Positions 51,367-60,150 are shown, numbered from the stretch's first letter. The stretch: DNA of 64,000 bases from Bacillus_BA songklensis (GCF_042649685.1 NZ_JBHRZT010000043.1:1-64000); one strand, 5' to 3'. Program-made: numbers and translations. The notes: a model not told the origin generated them from the sequence alone.

Positions 51367-52102
51367 AGGCTTCTTCCTTTGTTAACTGAATATAAATTTC
51401 ATCCAAGGTGGCATTTGGCATCGAAAACTCTGCCCGCAAATCACCTAATGTTCCTTTTGCCCGCACTTCCCCATTATGTAGAATAATGAAACGGTCACAA
51501 TAGCGCTCGGCTGTGGCCAAAATATGAGTGGACATGAGAATGCCCGCCCCCTGCTTTTTCATCTCATTCATTAAATCTAGAAGAGACTGGATACCAAGAG
51601 GGTCAAGCCCTAAAAAGGGTTCATCGATAATATAAAGGGAAGGCTGCACTAAAAAAGCGCACATAATCATAACTTTTTGCTTCATCCCTTTTGAGAAATG
51701 GGCAGGAAACCACTTAAGTTTTTTATCCATTCTAAATTCTTTCAATAATTTTGGCAGACGTTCCTCATATGTTTGTTTACCTACATTGTAAGCCATCGCA
51801 GTGAGTTCAAGGTGTTCTTTCAGTGTCAATTCATCATACAAAACAGGTGTTTCCGGAATAAACGTAAACTGGGAACGATAACGATCGGGATTTTCTTTAA
51901 ATGTTTTTCCATTAATGGAAATGGTTCCGCTTTTCGCTTCCATTAATCCAATAATATGCTTAATGGTCGTACTTTTTCCGGCACCGTTCAGCCCAATCAG
52001 GCCGACAAGCTCTCCGCTTTTCACCTCAAAAGAAATATCCTTTAAAACAGGCTTTTTCGTATAGCCTCCCGTTACACTTTGCAATTGTAATAAAGTCGTC
52101 AT
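51359..52102 (-). CDS. ecsA: ABC transporter ATPase EcsA
   Basis: 247 residues. Walker A GLNGAGKST, Q-loop FTFIPETPVLYDEL, signature FSKGMKQK (a variant of LSGGQ usual in this subfamily), Walker B LYIIDEPFLGLDP, H-loop MSTHIL. First gene of the leftward ecsABC operon; divergent from hit across a 655-base region with repeats. Confidence 0.93.
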   Translation of the reverse strand: MTTLLQLQSVTGGYTKKPVLKDISFEVKSGELVGLIGLNGAGKSTTIKHIIGLMEAKSGTISINGKTFKENPDRYRSQFTFIPETPVLYDELTLKEHLELTAMAYNVGKQTYEERLPKLLKEFRMDKKLKWFPAHFSKGMKQKVMIMCAFLVQPSLYIIDEPFLGLDPLGIQSLLDLMNEMKKQGAGILMSTHILATAERYCDRFIILHNGEVRAKGTLGDLRAEFSMPNATLDEIYIQLTKEEAYE

Positions 52103-52322
52103 GGGCTCTCCTTCTTTTTCATTAATTTATCCCGTTCTAGCGGGCGATGCTCTCCTGATTTTATTTTAACAAATCTTCTCCTTGAAGACAGTTTTCTTGT
52201 TCACTCATTATTTTTCACTACATAACTTTTCGATTCTCGGGCAATCTAATTAACGAAGAGGGGGACAAGATAAAAAGCAATGTTGATAATCATTTCGTGG
52301 TGATTCACACTTTTCAGCATTG

Positions 52323-52606
52323 AAATGAGGTGTCTACGAAAGACAATATTGTCAATAGACCATATACTTCTTTCTATACGTTTTTCAAAAGGGGATGTGC
52401 CTCTTGAACAAAGTGAGTAAATACGAACAACAATAGTTTACTTTATTGTAAATGAGGTGTTTGTCGCAGGCCATAAAGCTGATTGCTTATAAAAGGTCAC
52501 ACTCACTAAATTCTTTGCTTAAAATGAGGTGTTTGTCAAAGACATTTAGCCAAAAAGTAAGCAAACAATTTACACGCAAATGAGGTGTTCCCTAAACGTA
52601 ACGTAA
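52323..52606. repeat. Four copies of AAATGAGGTGT in the ecsA-hit region
   Basis: Copies at 52323, 52450, 52522 and 52578, each beginning AAATGAGGTGT; copies 1 and 3 continue to a nearby AAAGAC. Spacings are 127, 72 and 56 bases. Each ATG opens a short frame beginning MRC (31, 43 and 8 codons; the second and third ATGs share a frame), but no SD precedes them, so a DNA or RNA element is more likely. A terminator follows at 52646. The region 52103-52640 otherwise has no gene. Confidence 0.6.
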
Positions 52607-52645
52607 GGTGAAGTAGAAAATGTTTATCTACCCCTTCTTCGTATG

Positions 52646-52678
52646 GGAGGATGCATCATTCGATTGCATCCTCCTTTT
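52646..52678 (+). terminator. Terminator ahead of hit
   Basis: GGAGGATGCA pairs exactly with TGCATCCTCC around TCATTCGAT and is followed by TTTTGC. It would end any transcript from the repeat region before hit, and hints that the repeat region is transcribed. Confidence 0.75.
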
Positions 52679-52757
52679 GCTTGAACTCATTTCCTTCTAT
52701 ATTGTAATTTGTGATAAAATACCAATAATTACATCATATAGAAAGGATGATAAATTG

Positions 52758-53192
52758 ATGAACCCACATGATGAACAATGTATTTTTTGTAAAATTATCC
52801 GCGGTGAAATCCCATGCGCAAAAGTGTTTGAAAATGAACATGTTTTAGCTTTTTTAGACATTAGTCAAGTAACGAAAGGACATACACTTGTCATTCCAAA
52901 AGTACATAAAAAGAATATTTATGAGCTAACACCCGACATAGCTTCACATCTTTTTGAAGCTGTCCCCCGCATTGCCAATGCAATTAAGGAGCAGTATGAA
53001 CCAATCGGTTTGAACCTTTTAAACAATAATGAAGAACCTGCAGGGCAAACCGTATTCCATTATCACCTCCATCTTCTTCCACGCTATGGTGAAGGTGACG
53101 GATTTGGTGCCGTTTGGAGATCTCACCAAAGTGAATACACACCTGATGATTTACAAACAATCGCCGCGGCTATTTCGGAAGCAATTCGTTAG
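52758..53192 (+). CDS. hit: HIT family hydrolase Hit
   Basis: 144 residues from the ATG at 52758 (AAAGGATG upstream); the frame is open back to 52620 but has no SD. HIT motif FHYHLHLLPRY, CxxC in CIFCKII. Nucleotide-binding hydrolase of the Hint/Fhit group; substrate unknown. Divergent partner of ecsA as in B. subtilis. Confidence 0.92.
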   Translation: MNPHDEQCIFCKIIRGEIPCAKVFENEHVLAFLDISQVTKGHTLVIPKVHKKNIYELTPDIASHLFEAVPRIANAIKEQYEPIGLNLLNNNEEPAGQTVFHYHLHLLPRYGEGDGFGAVWRSHQSEYTPDDLQTIAAAISEAIR

Positions 53193-53209
53193 CTTTTATC
53201 CAACCTGAA

Positions 53210-53260
53210 TAGAGGCCATTGTGGACAAGCTGCCTTTGCATGTCTATAATAGCCTCTTTT
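53210..53260 (+). terminator. Terminator after hit
   Basis: AGAGGC...GCCTCT encloses an imperfect stem-loop and TTTTGAATTTTTT follows. Between hit and serC. Confidence 0.55.
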
Positions 53261-53352
53261 GAATTTTTTAAAAATTAACACTATACCTTGGAATTTCATT
53301 GTACTATAATAATTATTATTTTCAGTTAAAAAATTGAAGGAGGAATTGGAAC

Positions 53353-54456
53353 ATGAAAAGAGCCTACAATTTCAATGCCGGCCCCTCTGCTCTCCCCTTG
53401 CCGGTTTTGGAAAAAGCACAAGCAGAGTTTATCAATTACAATAGTACCGGGATGTCTGTCATGGAGTTGTCCCACCGCAGCAAAGATTTCGAACAAATTT
53501 TAGAAAATGCTAAAAACTTGTTGAAGGAATTGCTGGATATTCCGGATACATACGAAATTTTGTTTCTCCAAGGTGGAGCAAGTTTACAATTTTCTATGGT
53601 GCCGATGAACTTTTTAGGTACCGATCAAACAGCTGCATACGCTTTGACAGGCTCATGGTCTGAAAAAGCCTTAAAAGAGGCAAAAAAAGAGGGCAAAACT
53701 GCTGTAGCGGCTTCTACGTCTGAAGGAAAATACCGCTCTATCCCTAAACAAGCGGATATTATTTTGCCAGAGGAAGATATTGCTTACCTGCATATCACAT
53801 CCAACAATACGATTTACGGTACTCAATGGCATGAATATCCTTCCTTTGAGGGAGTTGATTTAATTGCTGATATGTCCAGCGATATTCTTTGCAAAAAAAT
53901 CGATATCAATCAATTCTCTCTGATTTATGCAGGTGCTCAAAAGAACCTTGGTCCATCGGGAGTAACGCTCGTCATTTTAAAGAAAGAGCTGCTTGACCGT
54001 ATTCCTGACAACTTGCCAACGATGCTGGATTACCGAACGCATGTAAAAAACAACTCTCTATATCATACCCCTCCTACATTCGGCATCTATATGCTGTCAC
54101 TTGTATTAGAGTGGGTAAAAGAACAAGGCGGCGTTGATGCCATTCAAAAGCATAATGAACATAAGGCCTCCCTCCTTTATGAATGCATGGAATTATATCC
54201 TGATTTTTATCGTCCGCATGCTGATAAAGACAGCCGTTCCATCATGAATGTAACCTTTACCCTTCCAAACGAAGAGTTAACAAAGTCCTTCTTACAACAA
54301 GCGAAAGAAAAAGGGTTTGTGGGTCTTGCAGGCCACCGTTCTGTAGGCGGATGCCGTGCTTCTATCTACAATGCGGTGCCGTTGGAAGCCTGTGAAGCGC
54401 TCGCTTCATTTATGAAGGAATTTCGTCAAGCAAATGTAACTGTTTCAGAAATTTAA
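53353..54456 (+). CDS. serC: Phosphoserine aminotransferase SerC
   Basis: 367 residues. Starts RAYNFNAGPSALPLPVLEKA; PLP lysine in YAGAQKNLGPSGVTLV; C-terminal GGCRASIYNAVPLE. Makes phosphoserine for serine (and phospho-hydroxythreonine for pyridoxal). SD GAAGGAGG before the ATG. Cytoplasmic. Confidence 0.95.
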   Translation: MKRAYNFNAGPSALPLPVLEKAQAEFINYNSTGMSVMELSHRSKDFEQILENAKNLLKELLDIPDTYEILFLQGGASLQFSMVPMNFLGTDQTAAYALTGSWSEKALKEAKKEGKTAVAASTSEGKYRSIPKQADIILPEEDIAYLHITSNNTIYGTQWHEYPSFEGVDLIADMSSDILCKKIDINQFSLIYAGAQKNLGPSGVTLVILKKELLDRIPDNLPTMLDYRTHVKNNSLYHTPPTFGIYMLSLVLEWVKEQGGVDAIQKHNEHKASLLYECMELYPDFYRPHADKDSRSIMNVTFTLPNEELTKSFLQQAKEKGFVGLAGHRSVGGCRASIYNAVPLEACEALASFMKEFRQANVTVSEI

Positions 54457-54537
54457 TTTTCACATTTTGATTGATTTTTGCTATAATGTTGTTACAAGTT
54501 TATGCAATGGGCAAAGAGTGCACTATTGGTAAACATG

Positions 54538-54575
54538 TAGCTAAAAAGAGTTCAGTTTAGAAGAGGAGAGATGAG
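54538..54575 (+). promoter_or_regulatory. Possible TRAP-binding triplets at the trpP leader
   Basis: TAG at 54538, GAG at 54548, TAG at 54558, GAG at 54563, GAG at 54566 and GAG at 54573, the last ones inside the ribosome site. In B. subtilis TRAP with tryptophan binds such (G/U)AG repeats at the trpP start. Spacings here are irregular, so it is tentative. Confidence 0.4.
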
Positions 54576-54577
54576 AA

Positions 54578-55102
54578 GTGAATACAAAGGTATTAGTTTC
54601 ATTAGCATTATTAGTCGGAATTGGGGCAGTTTTACACACTGTGGTACCGCCCATTTTATTCGGTATGAAGCCTGATATGTTGCTTACCATGATGTTTTTG
54701 GGTATCCTTTTATTCCCAAATATCAAAAGTGTCTTACTGGTTGCTTTAACGACAGGTGCGATGGCGGCTTTAACGACAAGCTTTCCTGGCGGGCAAATCG
54801 CCAATATGATTGATAAACCGATTACAGCTTTGGTGTTCTTCGCTTTAGTCATGGCCGTTAAAAAAGTAGCGAAATCCACGATTACGGCAGCTGTCTTAAC
54901 AGCAGTCGGTACGATCGTTTCAGGTGTTGTCTTTTTATCCGCGGCTTTCTTTTTAGTAGGCCTTCCAGGTGAATTCAGCTCCCTTATAAAAGTAGTTGTC
55001 TTGCCAGCGGCTGTTGTGAATACCATTGTGATGATTGTTGTGTACCCAATTGTCCTTAATGTGTTGAAACGCACGAAAATCACATCTGAAATCTCAGCAT
55101 AA
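54578..55102 (+). CDS. trpP: Tryptophan transport protein TrpP
   Basis: 174 residues, GTG start after AGAGGAGAG. Five to six hydrophobic segments; conserved VLHTVVPPILFGMKPDMLLT, MMFLGILLFPNIKSVLLVA, then AMVKKVA-like VMAVKKVAKST. The YhaG/TrpP family of B. subtilis imports tryptophan. Follows serC, a shared order. SD lies within the possible TRAP site. Confidence 0.85.
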   Translation: MNTKVLVSLALLVGIGAVLHTVVPPILFGMKPDMLLTMMFLGILLFPNIKSVLLVALTTGAMAALTTSFPGGQIANMIDKPITALVFFALVMAVKKVAKSTITAAVLTAVGTIVSGVVFLSAAFFLVGLPGEFSSLIKVVVLPAAVVNTIVMIVVYPIVLNVLKRTKITSEISA

Positions 55103-55106
55103 CAAC

Positions 55107-55136
55107 GAAAAGTCCGATTTTTATCGGACTTTTTTA
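55107..55136 (+). terminator. Terminator of trpP
   Basis: AAAAGTCCGAT-TTTT-ATCGGACTTTTTT, a clear intrinsic terminator. Confidence 0.9.
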
Positions 55137-55174
55137 TTTATGTGGATTCATATATTAGGTTTAGATTTTGGATA

Positions 55175-55366
55175 CTAGGTTACATAATATAATATAAAGG
55201 CTAAGAAAAACACCATGACTGCTGAAAAACCAAATGTGGCCGCTCTTTTCCTTAATACATGTTTGGGCGGATAAGAAGCTGTTTTTTGCACAGCCATGAT
55301 AGTGCCAAACGTCGCAACCAATAAAATAACACTTAATGAAAACAAGCCGAAAACCAGTCCTGCCAT
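55175..55366 (-). CDS. Small two-pass membrane protein
   Basis: 63 residues, two hydrophobic helices: GLVFGLFSLSVILLVATFGT and ATFGFSAVMVFFLAFILYYV, linked by a basic loop (PPKHVLRKRA). AAAGGGGGATGGGG precedes the ATG. Conserved-looking host gene between trpP and yhaH; no assigned function. Confidence 0.7.
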   Translation of the reverse strand: MAGLVFGLFSLSVILLVATFGTIMAVQKTASYPPKHVLRKRAATFGFSAVMVFFLAFILYYVT

Positions 55367-55440
55367 TCCCCATCCCCCTTTTTAGTTAACATTATGCACA
55401 AATAACAACATATATGTACTGATTTCTGTAGAGGAGTGAA

Positions 55441-55809
55441 ATGATGAATCGCACAAAATCTCTGATATTAGGTATTTTAACTGGAGGAATCATAGCCGGT
55501 GCGGGGGTCCTTCTATCAGCACCTTACTCCGGCAAAGAATTTCGCTCTCGTTTAGAAAATAAAAAAAGCAAGACCAATGGCTCAATTGCAGATTTCAAAG
55601 GGCATACGGCTGATGTCAAACAGCATATTCAAGAAGCGGCTAAAACAAGCAATATTATAGTAAAAAATGTTGTCCAAGACATCACTCAGTCTGTAAAAGA
55701 GTGGAAACAAAATACGGCCCCTCACCAGCAAGCCATTCAATCACATCTGAATGAAATTCAGGAGTCTTTAACAAGTCTCGAACAACAAGTACAAAATGTA
55801 AAAAATTAA
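55441..55809 (+). CDS. yhaH: YtxH domain protein (YhaH-like)
   Basis: 122 residues. One N-terminal helix (ILGILTGGIIAGAGVLLSAP) with the YtxH signature PYSGKEFR, then a long coiled coil. YtxH proteins are general-stress membrane-attached proteins. The SD GAGGAG precedes the ATG. Same neighbourhood as B. subtilis yhaH. Confidence 0.85.
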   Translation: MMNRTKSLILGILTGGIIAGAGVLLSAPYSGKEFRSRLENKKSKTNGSIADFKGHTADVKQHIQEAAKTSNIIVKNVVQDITQSVKEWKQNTAPHQQAIQSHLNEIQESLTSLEQQVQNVKN

Positions 55810-55825
55810 AAAGAATAATAAACAC

Positions 55826-55855
55826 AAAAGAGAAGGAAAATCCTCCTTCTCTTTT
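55826..55855 (+). terminator. Terminator of yhaH
   Basis: AAAAGAGAAGGA-AAATCC-TCCTTCTCTTTT followed by AT-rich DNA. Confidence 0.85.
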
Positions 55856-55954
55856 ATAATTTAAAAATTTTGTAAATTTACATCTTTATAAATTTTTATT
55901 TTATTGGCATAATAGAAGATAATAATAATTGAGTAGACTAAAGTAGGTGGAGAG

Positions 55955-56554
55955 ATGAAAAATAAAGAAGAAAAAGAGTTTAATTTAAAAGAAGCATTAC
56001 TTTTTAGCCAGCGTATGGCTCAAATGAGTAAAGCGCTGTGGAAAACTGTTGAGAAAGATTGGCAGCAATGGATCAAACCTTATGATCTGAACATTAACGA
56101 GCACCACATCTTATGGATTGCCTATCATCTAAAAGGCGCCTCCATTTCTGAAATTGCAAAGTTTGGTGTAATGCATGTATCGACTGCCTTTAACTTCTCG
56201 AAGAAATTAGAGGAGCGGGGGTTATTGGAGTTTTCCAAAAAAGAAAGCGATAAACGTAACACTTACATCAAACTGACGGAAAAGGGAGAACAGATTTTAC
56301 TAGACTTAATGGAAAATTACGACCCTTCCCAAAACTCTGTGTTTAGTGGATCTCTGCCTTTAAAAGACATTTATGGTAAGTTCCCCGACTTTATAGAGTT
56401 AATGTCTGTTATTCGTAAAATCTATGGTGAAGACTTTATGGATATTTTCGAGCGCTCGTTTCACAATATCGAGCAAGAGTTTACTGAAAAAGACGGAAAA
56501 TTAGTAAAAAAAGAGGAAAAAACAGAGCTAGAAGAAGAGATTGTTTCCAATTAA
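55955..56554 (+). CDS. hpr: Transition-state regulator Hpr (ScoC)
   Basis: 199 residues, MarR family. HTH: HHILWIAYHLKGASISEIAK, FGVMHVSTAFNFSKKLEERG. B. subtilis ScoC represses protease and sporulation genes. Long acidic C-terminus (KEEKTELEEEIVSN). Tail-to-tail overlap of 4 bases with yhaI. SD GGTGGAGAG. Confidence 0.93.
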   Translation: MKNKEEKEFNLKEALLFSQRMAQMSKALWKTVEKDWQQWIKPYDLNINEHHILWIAYHLKGASISEIAKFGVMHVSTAFNFSKKLEERGLLEFSKKESDKRNTYIKLTEKGEQILLDLMENYDPSQNSVFSGSLPLKDIYGKFPDFIELMSVIRKIYGEDFMDIFERSFHNIEQEFTEKDGKLVKKEEKTELEEEIVSN

Positions 56555-56898
56555 TCTCGTATCCGCTTAATAATTTCTGAAAATTCCCTCATCAACCCTT
56601 TGTATAGCCCTTGTTTGGAAAGTGCATCTACGGCTTCATCCGGGGCTATCTTAGGAGTGAGCATCCCCACAAATTGTATAAGCAGCGGAGTATAATCCAG
56701 CAATCCTTCCGCTTTTTGCTTATCATATTTTTTGCTCAGTTCTTCACAAATTTCAAAAATGTCATCGAATTCCTGCTTCGTTAATTCTTTTTTAACTACG
56801 AGCTCATAAAAGGGTTGGGAGTTTAAGGCAGTGCTTTCGAGCAAGAGTTGTATATAAAACTCAAGGCGAGCCAATCGAGATTCTAACGATTCCATCAA
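56551..56898 (-). CDS. yhaI: YhaI-like DUF1878 protein
   Basis: 115 residues, all helix: SLESRLARLEFYIQLLLEST, VVKKELTKQEFDDIFEICEE, MLTPKIAPDEAVDALSKQGL. The N-terminal coiled coil and the length are those of YhaI. Convergent with hpr, as in B. subtilis. Function unknown. Confidence 0.85.
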   Translation of the reverse strand: MMESLESRLARLEFYIQLLLESTALNSQPFYELVVKKELTKQEFDDIFEICEELSKKYDKQKAEGLLDYTPLLIQFVGMLTPKIAPDEAVDALSKQGLYKGLMREFSEIIKRIRD

Positions 56899-57115
56899 GC
56901 TATTCTTCTCCTTTGTTTACCAGAGCTGAATTTGATCTTGTTATCCGAAGTACTCTTTCTATTCCCCTTTTATCTTCCTTCTATCTATTTCGCAAAATAT
57001 TTGGTATTGTTAATATAGTAAAGTACGTCTATTTTTAGACTCCTCTCTTTACAACCATTGAGATTGATATAGAACGATAGGAAACCTTTATTTCGATGTT
57101 GGGGGAATGTACTGA

Positions 57116-57295
57116 ATGACCGCATTTTTTATAGCGTTTGCTTTATTTATTTTATTTTACATTAATACATTAACAAATACATTATGTATTCAAAAAGAAA
57201 TTCCGGATGAAAAGCAGCCGAAAGTATTTCGGACGATTAATGTTCTTATTACGATTTTGCTTATTTCATCTTACGTTGAAGTGTTATTTAAATAA
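57116..57295 (+). CDS. Small two-pass membrane protein
   Basis: 59 residues: TAFFIAFALFILFYINTLTN, CIQKEIPDEKQPKVFRTINV, LITILLISSYVEVLF. Two helices around a charged loop. The gene begins at the ATG at 57116 after GGGGGA. Clean terminator follows. Host gene between yhaI and the YjcZ genes; no function known. Confidence 0.7.
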   Translation: MTAFFIAFALFILFYINTLTNTLCIQKEIPDEKQPKVFRTINVLITILLISSYVEVLFK

Positions 57296-57302
57296 GACCT
57301 TA

Positions 57303-57336
57303 TAAAAAGCGATGAAGCCGGGCTTCATCGCTTTTT
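57303..57336. terminator. Terminator, perfect stem
   Basis: AAAAAGCGATGAAGCC pairs exactly with GGCTTCATCGCTTTTT. Ends the 57116 gene and probably the YjcZ gene from the other side. Confidence 0.9.
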
Positions 57337-57367
57337 GGGGATTGTCCATTTTCACGAGCCCCCGCAA

Positions 57368-57463
57368 TTAGCAAATCCAACATGCGCCGATGATAATTAA
57401 CAAAATAAACAATACCACAATCAACGCAAAGTTCTTGCCGTATCCTCCTGACATATCACTCAT
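57368..57463 (-). CDS. YjcZ family sporulation protein, copy 1
   Basis: 31 residues: MSDMSGGYGKNFALIVVLFI then LLIIIGACWIC. Gly-rich N-terminus plus one hydrophobic helix and a Cys end, the YjcZ pattern. A second copy is 65 bases away. Sporulation link is from the family. Confidence 0.85.
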   Translation of the reverse strand: MSDMSGGYGKNFALIVVLFILLIIIGACWIC

Positions 57464-57482
57464 CCCGCCTTTCCTGAAAGTA

Positions 57483-57520
57483 TACATAGCCGGCCGGCTT
57501 TTTTATCGGCTGGCTATGTA
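57483..57520 (-). terminator. Hairpin between the two YjcZ genes
   Basis: CATAGCCAGCCGA pairs with the CGGCCGGCTATG side around TAAAAAAG on the minus strand, just after the second copy. Confidence 0.6.
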
Positions 57521-57527
57521 AAAGAGA

Positions 57528-57620
57528 TTAGCAAATGTAAGCACAACCAACGATAATTAATAAAATGAACAATACAACGATTAACGCGAACCAGCTGCTA
57601 TAACCGCATCCTCCAGACAT
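57528..57620 (-). CDS. YjcZ family sporulation protein, copy 2
   Basis: 30 residues: MSGGCGYSSWFALIVVLFIL then LIIVGCAYIC. It differs from copy 1 by a Cys near the N-terminus. AGGAGGTGC precedes the ATG. Tandem duplicates are common for this family. Confidence 0.85.
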   Translation of the reverse strand: MSGGCGYSSWFALIVVLFILLIIVGCAYIC

Positions 57621-57854
57621 AAAGAGCACCTCCTTTGTGGACTGATACTCCATCATATGCAAAAGTCTAAAAGTGCGACTAGGCGAATGTCTTAGATAGG
57701 GCTGAATTCCCTTAGGAACGGGCACCCGTACATGTGATTATTGAAATACTTTCATTTTTGGGACCTTTTCGTTAAAATGAGAGAATGTAATATATTAATT
57801 GTTGTCATATGGGCATACTGTCAGTAAAAATTGAAAGTAGGAGTTGTTTAAACA

Positions 57855-58712
57855 ATGAAAAAAGGCTTAATCGCATTAACAACAGCAGCAAGTATGATTG
57901 CTCTTACAGCTTGTAACGGTGGAGGGGGCGACTCTGAAGTTGTCGTAGAAACAAAAGCCGGAGATATTACGAAAGATGAACTTTACAATGCATTAAAAGA
58001 ACGTTTAGGTGACGAAACAATCCGCGATCTAGTAGATGAAAAAGTTCTAAGCGAAAAATATAAAGTATCTGACAAAGAAGTTAAACAAGAGCTTGAAAAT
58101 TTAAGAAAGCAGTATGGCCAACAATTTGAAGCCGCTATCCAGCAAAACGGCGAAGATCAAGTAAAGCGTATGTTAAAAATCGATCTTCTTCGCGAAAAAG
58201 CGGCAACAGCTGACATTAAGGTTACAGATAAAGAATTAAAAGAAGCTTATGAGGCTAAAAAACCTGAAATTAAAGCAAGCCATATCTTAGTACAAGATGA
58301 AAAAACAGCAAAAGAAGTAAAGGCGAAATTAGATAAAGGAGAAGACTTTGCGAAGCTTGCAAAAGAATACTCACAAGACCCGGGTTCTGCCCAAAAAGGC
58401 GGCGACTTAGGATACTTTGGACCCGGAAAAATGGTCCCTGAGTTTGAAAAAGCGGCTTATAAGCTAAAAGTGGGCGAAGTAAGCGAACCAGTTAAGTCTT
58501 CATTCGGTTACCACATTATTAAAGTAACCGATAAAAAAGAAGTAAAACCGTTCAAAGAAATGAAGGGTGAGCTTGAGAAAGAAATTAAACGTTCAAAGCT
58601 TGATCCGGAAAAACTTCAAAAAGCAGTTGAAAAAGAAATTAAAGCCGCAAAAGTAGAAGTAAAAGACGAGGATTTGAAAGACGCTTTCGAAACGCCAAAA
58701 GCTCAAAAATGA
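57855..58712 (+). CDS. prsA: Foldase lipoprotein PrsA
   Basis: 285 residues. Signal peptide with lipobox LTAC (Cys at about 20), an N-terminal SurA-like helical part, a PPIC parvulin domain (about 133-225: ASHILVQDEKTAKEVKAKLD, DPGSAQKGGDLGYFGPGKMV) and a C-terminal helical part. Helps exported proteins fold outside the membrane. SD GTAGGAG. Confidence 0.95.
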   Translation: MKKGLIALTTAASMIALTACNGGGGDSEVVVETKAGDITKDELYNALKERLGDETIRDLVDEKVLSEKYKVSDKEVKQELENLRKQYGQQFEAAIQQNGEDQVKRMLKIDLLREKAATADIKVTDKELKEAYEAKKPEIKASHILVQDEKTAKEVKAKLDKGEDFAKLAKEYSQDPGSAQKGGDLGYFGPGKMVPEFEKAAYKLKVGEVSEPVKSSFGYHIIKVTDKKEVKPFKEMKGELEKEIKRSKLDPEKLQKAVEKEIKAAKVEVKDEDLKDAFETPKAQK

Positions 58713-58784
58713 TAAAGAAAACTCGCTGATTCGCAAACCTGTAAATGCGAAGGTAGAGGCGTAGTTATACTTCCTAACGTACAA

Positions 58785-58816
58785 CAAAAAGGATCGGAAT
58801 TTCCGATCCTTTTTGT
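58785..58816 (+). terminator. Terminator of prsA
   Basis: AAAAAGGATCGGAA and TTCCGATCCTTTTT form a perfect stem-loop. Confidence 0.9.
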
Positions 58817-58939
58817 TTGTGATGAGCTTCGTTAAAATAAGATTGATGCTTCATATTCCTGAGTTATTGCTCTCAGGGTAAATTGAAAGCGAATGACTCC
58901 AAAGTTCACACTAAACTTTAACCCTGCTAAATGATCAAG

Positions 58940-59134
58940 TTACACAGGGCTGCTTTCTTTCATCCGCTTTTTCTTTTCCCGCTCTAGCTCGATGCGTTCC
59001 AAATAAACTTGCCCTTCTTTTTCAATATACACATCATCAATTTCACGTTCTTTTTGTCCTGTACGAATAGCCATAAAACCGCTAAAAAAGATTCCCATGA
59101 CAACCAAATAGACCCAAAAAGGTAATGTAAACAT
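58940..59134 (-). CDS. yhaL: Sporulation protein YhaL
   Basis: 64 residues from the ATG at 59134 (AGGGGG 9 bases upstream); an earlier frame start at 59158 is possible. One N-terminal membrane helix (FWVYLVVMGIFFSGFMAI) then a basic, charged tail (ERIELEREKKKRMKES). Same order prsA-yhaL-yhaM as B. subtilis. Confidence 0.85.
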   Translation of the reverse strand: MFTLPFWVYLVVMGIFFSGFMAIRTGQKEREIDDVYIEKEGQVYLERIELEREKKKRMKESSPV

Positions 59135-59208
59135 ATCGAACATCCCCCTGATTTCCATCTCTATTTACCATCACTATATGTAACAATAGATCTTTTTATG
59201 ACAAGCTA

Positions 59209-60150
59209 TTAGTCAATGATTGGCTTATAAAAAGCACGGTTGTCCAGAGCAAATACTCTTTCCGTAAACTCCCCCGGTTTCACCCTTTCAAGTGCACGAT
59301 CAAGCATATTCATCTTCGCATCAATATTATCAATTAGGTGAAGCATTTCTGCCTCTTTAATAAGAGGGGGTTTAGGGCTGCCCCATTCCGCTTTCCCGTG
59401 GTGTGAGAGCACTAAATGCTGTAAAAGCATGACCTCTTCTCCGTAAATGTCCAACTCGTCTGCCATTTTCCCAATTTCGTTAACCATGATGGAGATATGC
59501 CCAAGCAAGTTTCCCTCAATCGTATAGCTTGCAGAAACCGGACCAGACAGTTCCATCACTTTTCCTAGATCATGCAAAATGATACCCGCATATAATAAAT
59601 CCCGGTTCAAGGACGGATAAAGGTCGGCTATTGCTTTTGATAAACGAAGCATTGATACAACATGGTAAGCTAATCCAGAAACAAACTCATGATGATTTTT
59701 CGTTGCAGCAGGATATTCTAAAAAAGCTGCCTGATACTTATTTAAAAGTTGTCGGGTAATTCGCTGAATATTGGAATTCTTCATCTCAAAAATGAATTGA
59801 GTAATTACCTCAATCATTTCTTCTCTTTTCATCGGGGCAGTTTCTAAAAAATCTGACACCCGAACAGTTTCGTTCGGCTGTACAGGGCGGATATGACGGA
59901 TTTTCAACTGATTTCTTCCACGATAACTCATAATCTCTCCTGCAACCCTTACAATGTTTTGAGCCCCGTAGTTATCTTCATCTTCCGGCGAAGCATCCCA
60001 TAACTTCGCTTCAATCTCCCCTGTTTTATCTTGAAAAATCAAAGTTAAAAATGGTTTGCCGTTGCTTGCAATGCCTTTCGTTGATGACTTGACCAGCAAA
60101 TGTAAATCAATTTGCTCGCCTACCTCATAATATACTATTCCTTTTTTCAA
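59209..60150 (-). CDS. yhaM: 3'-5' exoribonuclease YhaM
   Basis: 313 residues from a TTG at 60150 after AGGGAGGGGACCAA; an upstream frame adds 9 residues. OB-fold N-terminus (residues 1-100: VGEQIDLHLLVKSSTKGIAS), HD domain with GIILHDLGKVMELSG and VLSHHGKAEWGSPKPP. Degrades RNA from the 3' end; also cuts DNA in family members. Confidence 0.94.
   Translation of the reverse strand: MKKGIVYYEVGEQIDLHLLVKSSTKGIASNGKPFLTLIFQDKTGEIEAKLWDASPEDEDNYGAQNIVRVAGEIMSYRGRNQLKIRHIRPVQPNETVRVSDFLETAPMKREEMIEVITQFIFEMKNSNIQRITRQLLNKYQAAFLEYPAATKNHHEFVSGLAYHVVSMLRLSKAIADLYPSLNRDLLYAGIILHDLGKVMELSGPVSASYTIEGNLLGHISIMVNEIGKMADELDIYGEEVMLLQHLVLSHHGKAEWGSPKPPLIKEAEMLHLIDNIDAKMNMLDRALERVKPGEFTERVFALDNRAFYKPIID

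Noticed and set aside
52452..52583. 43-codon frame MRCLSQAIKLIAYKR... as a peptide gene
   Set aside because: No SD before its ATG; the repeated AAATGAGGTGT looks like a DNA or RNA element, so I list the repeat and not a CDS.
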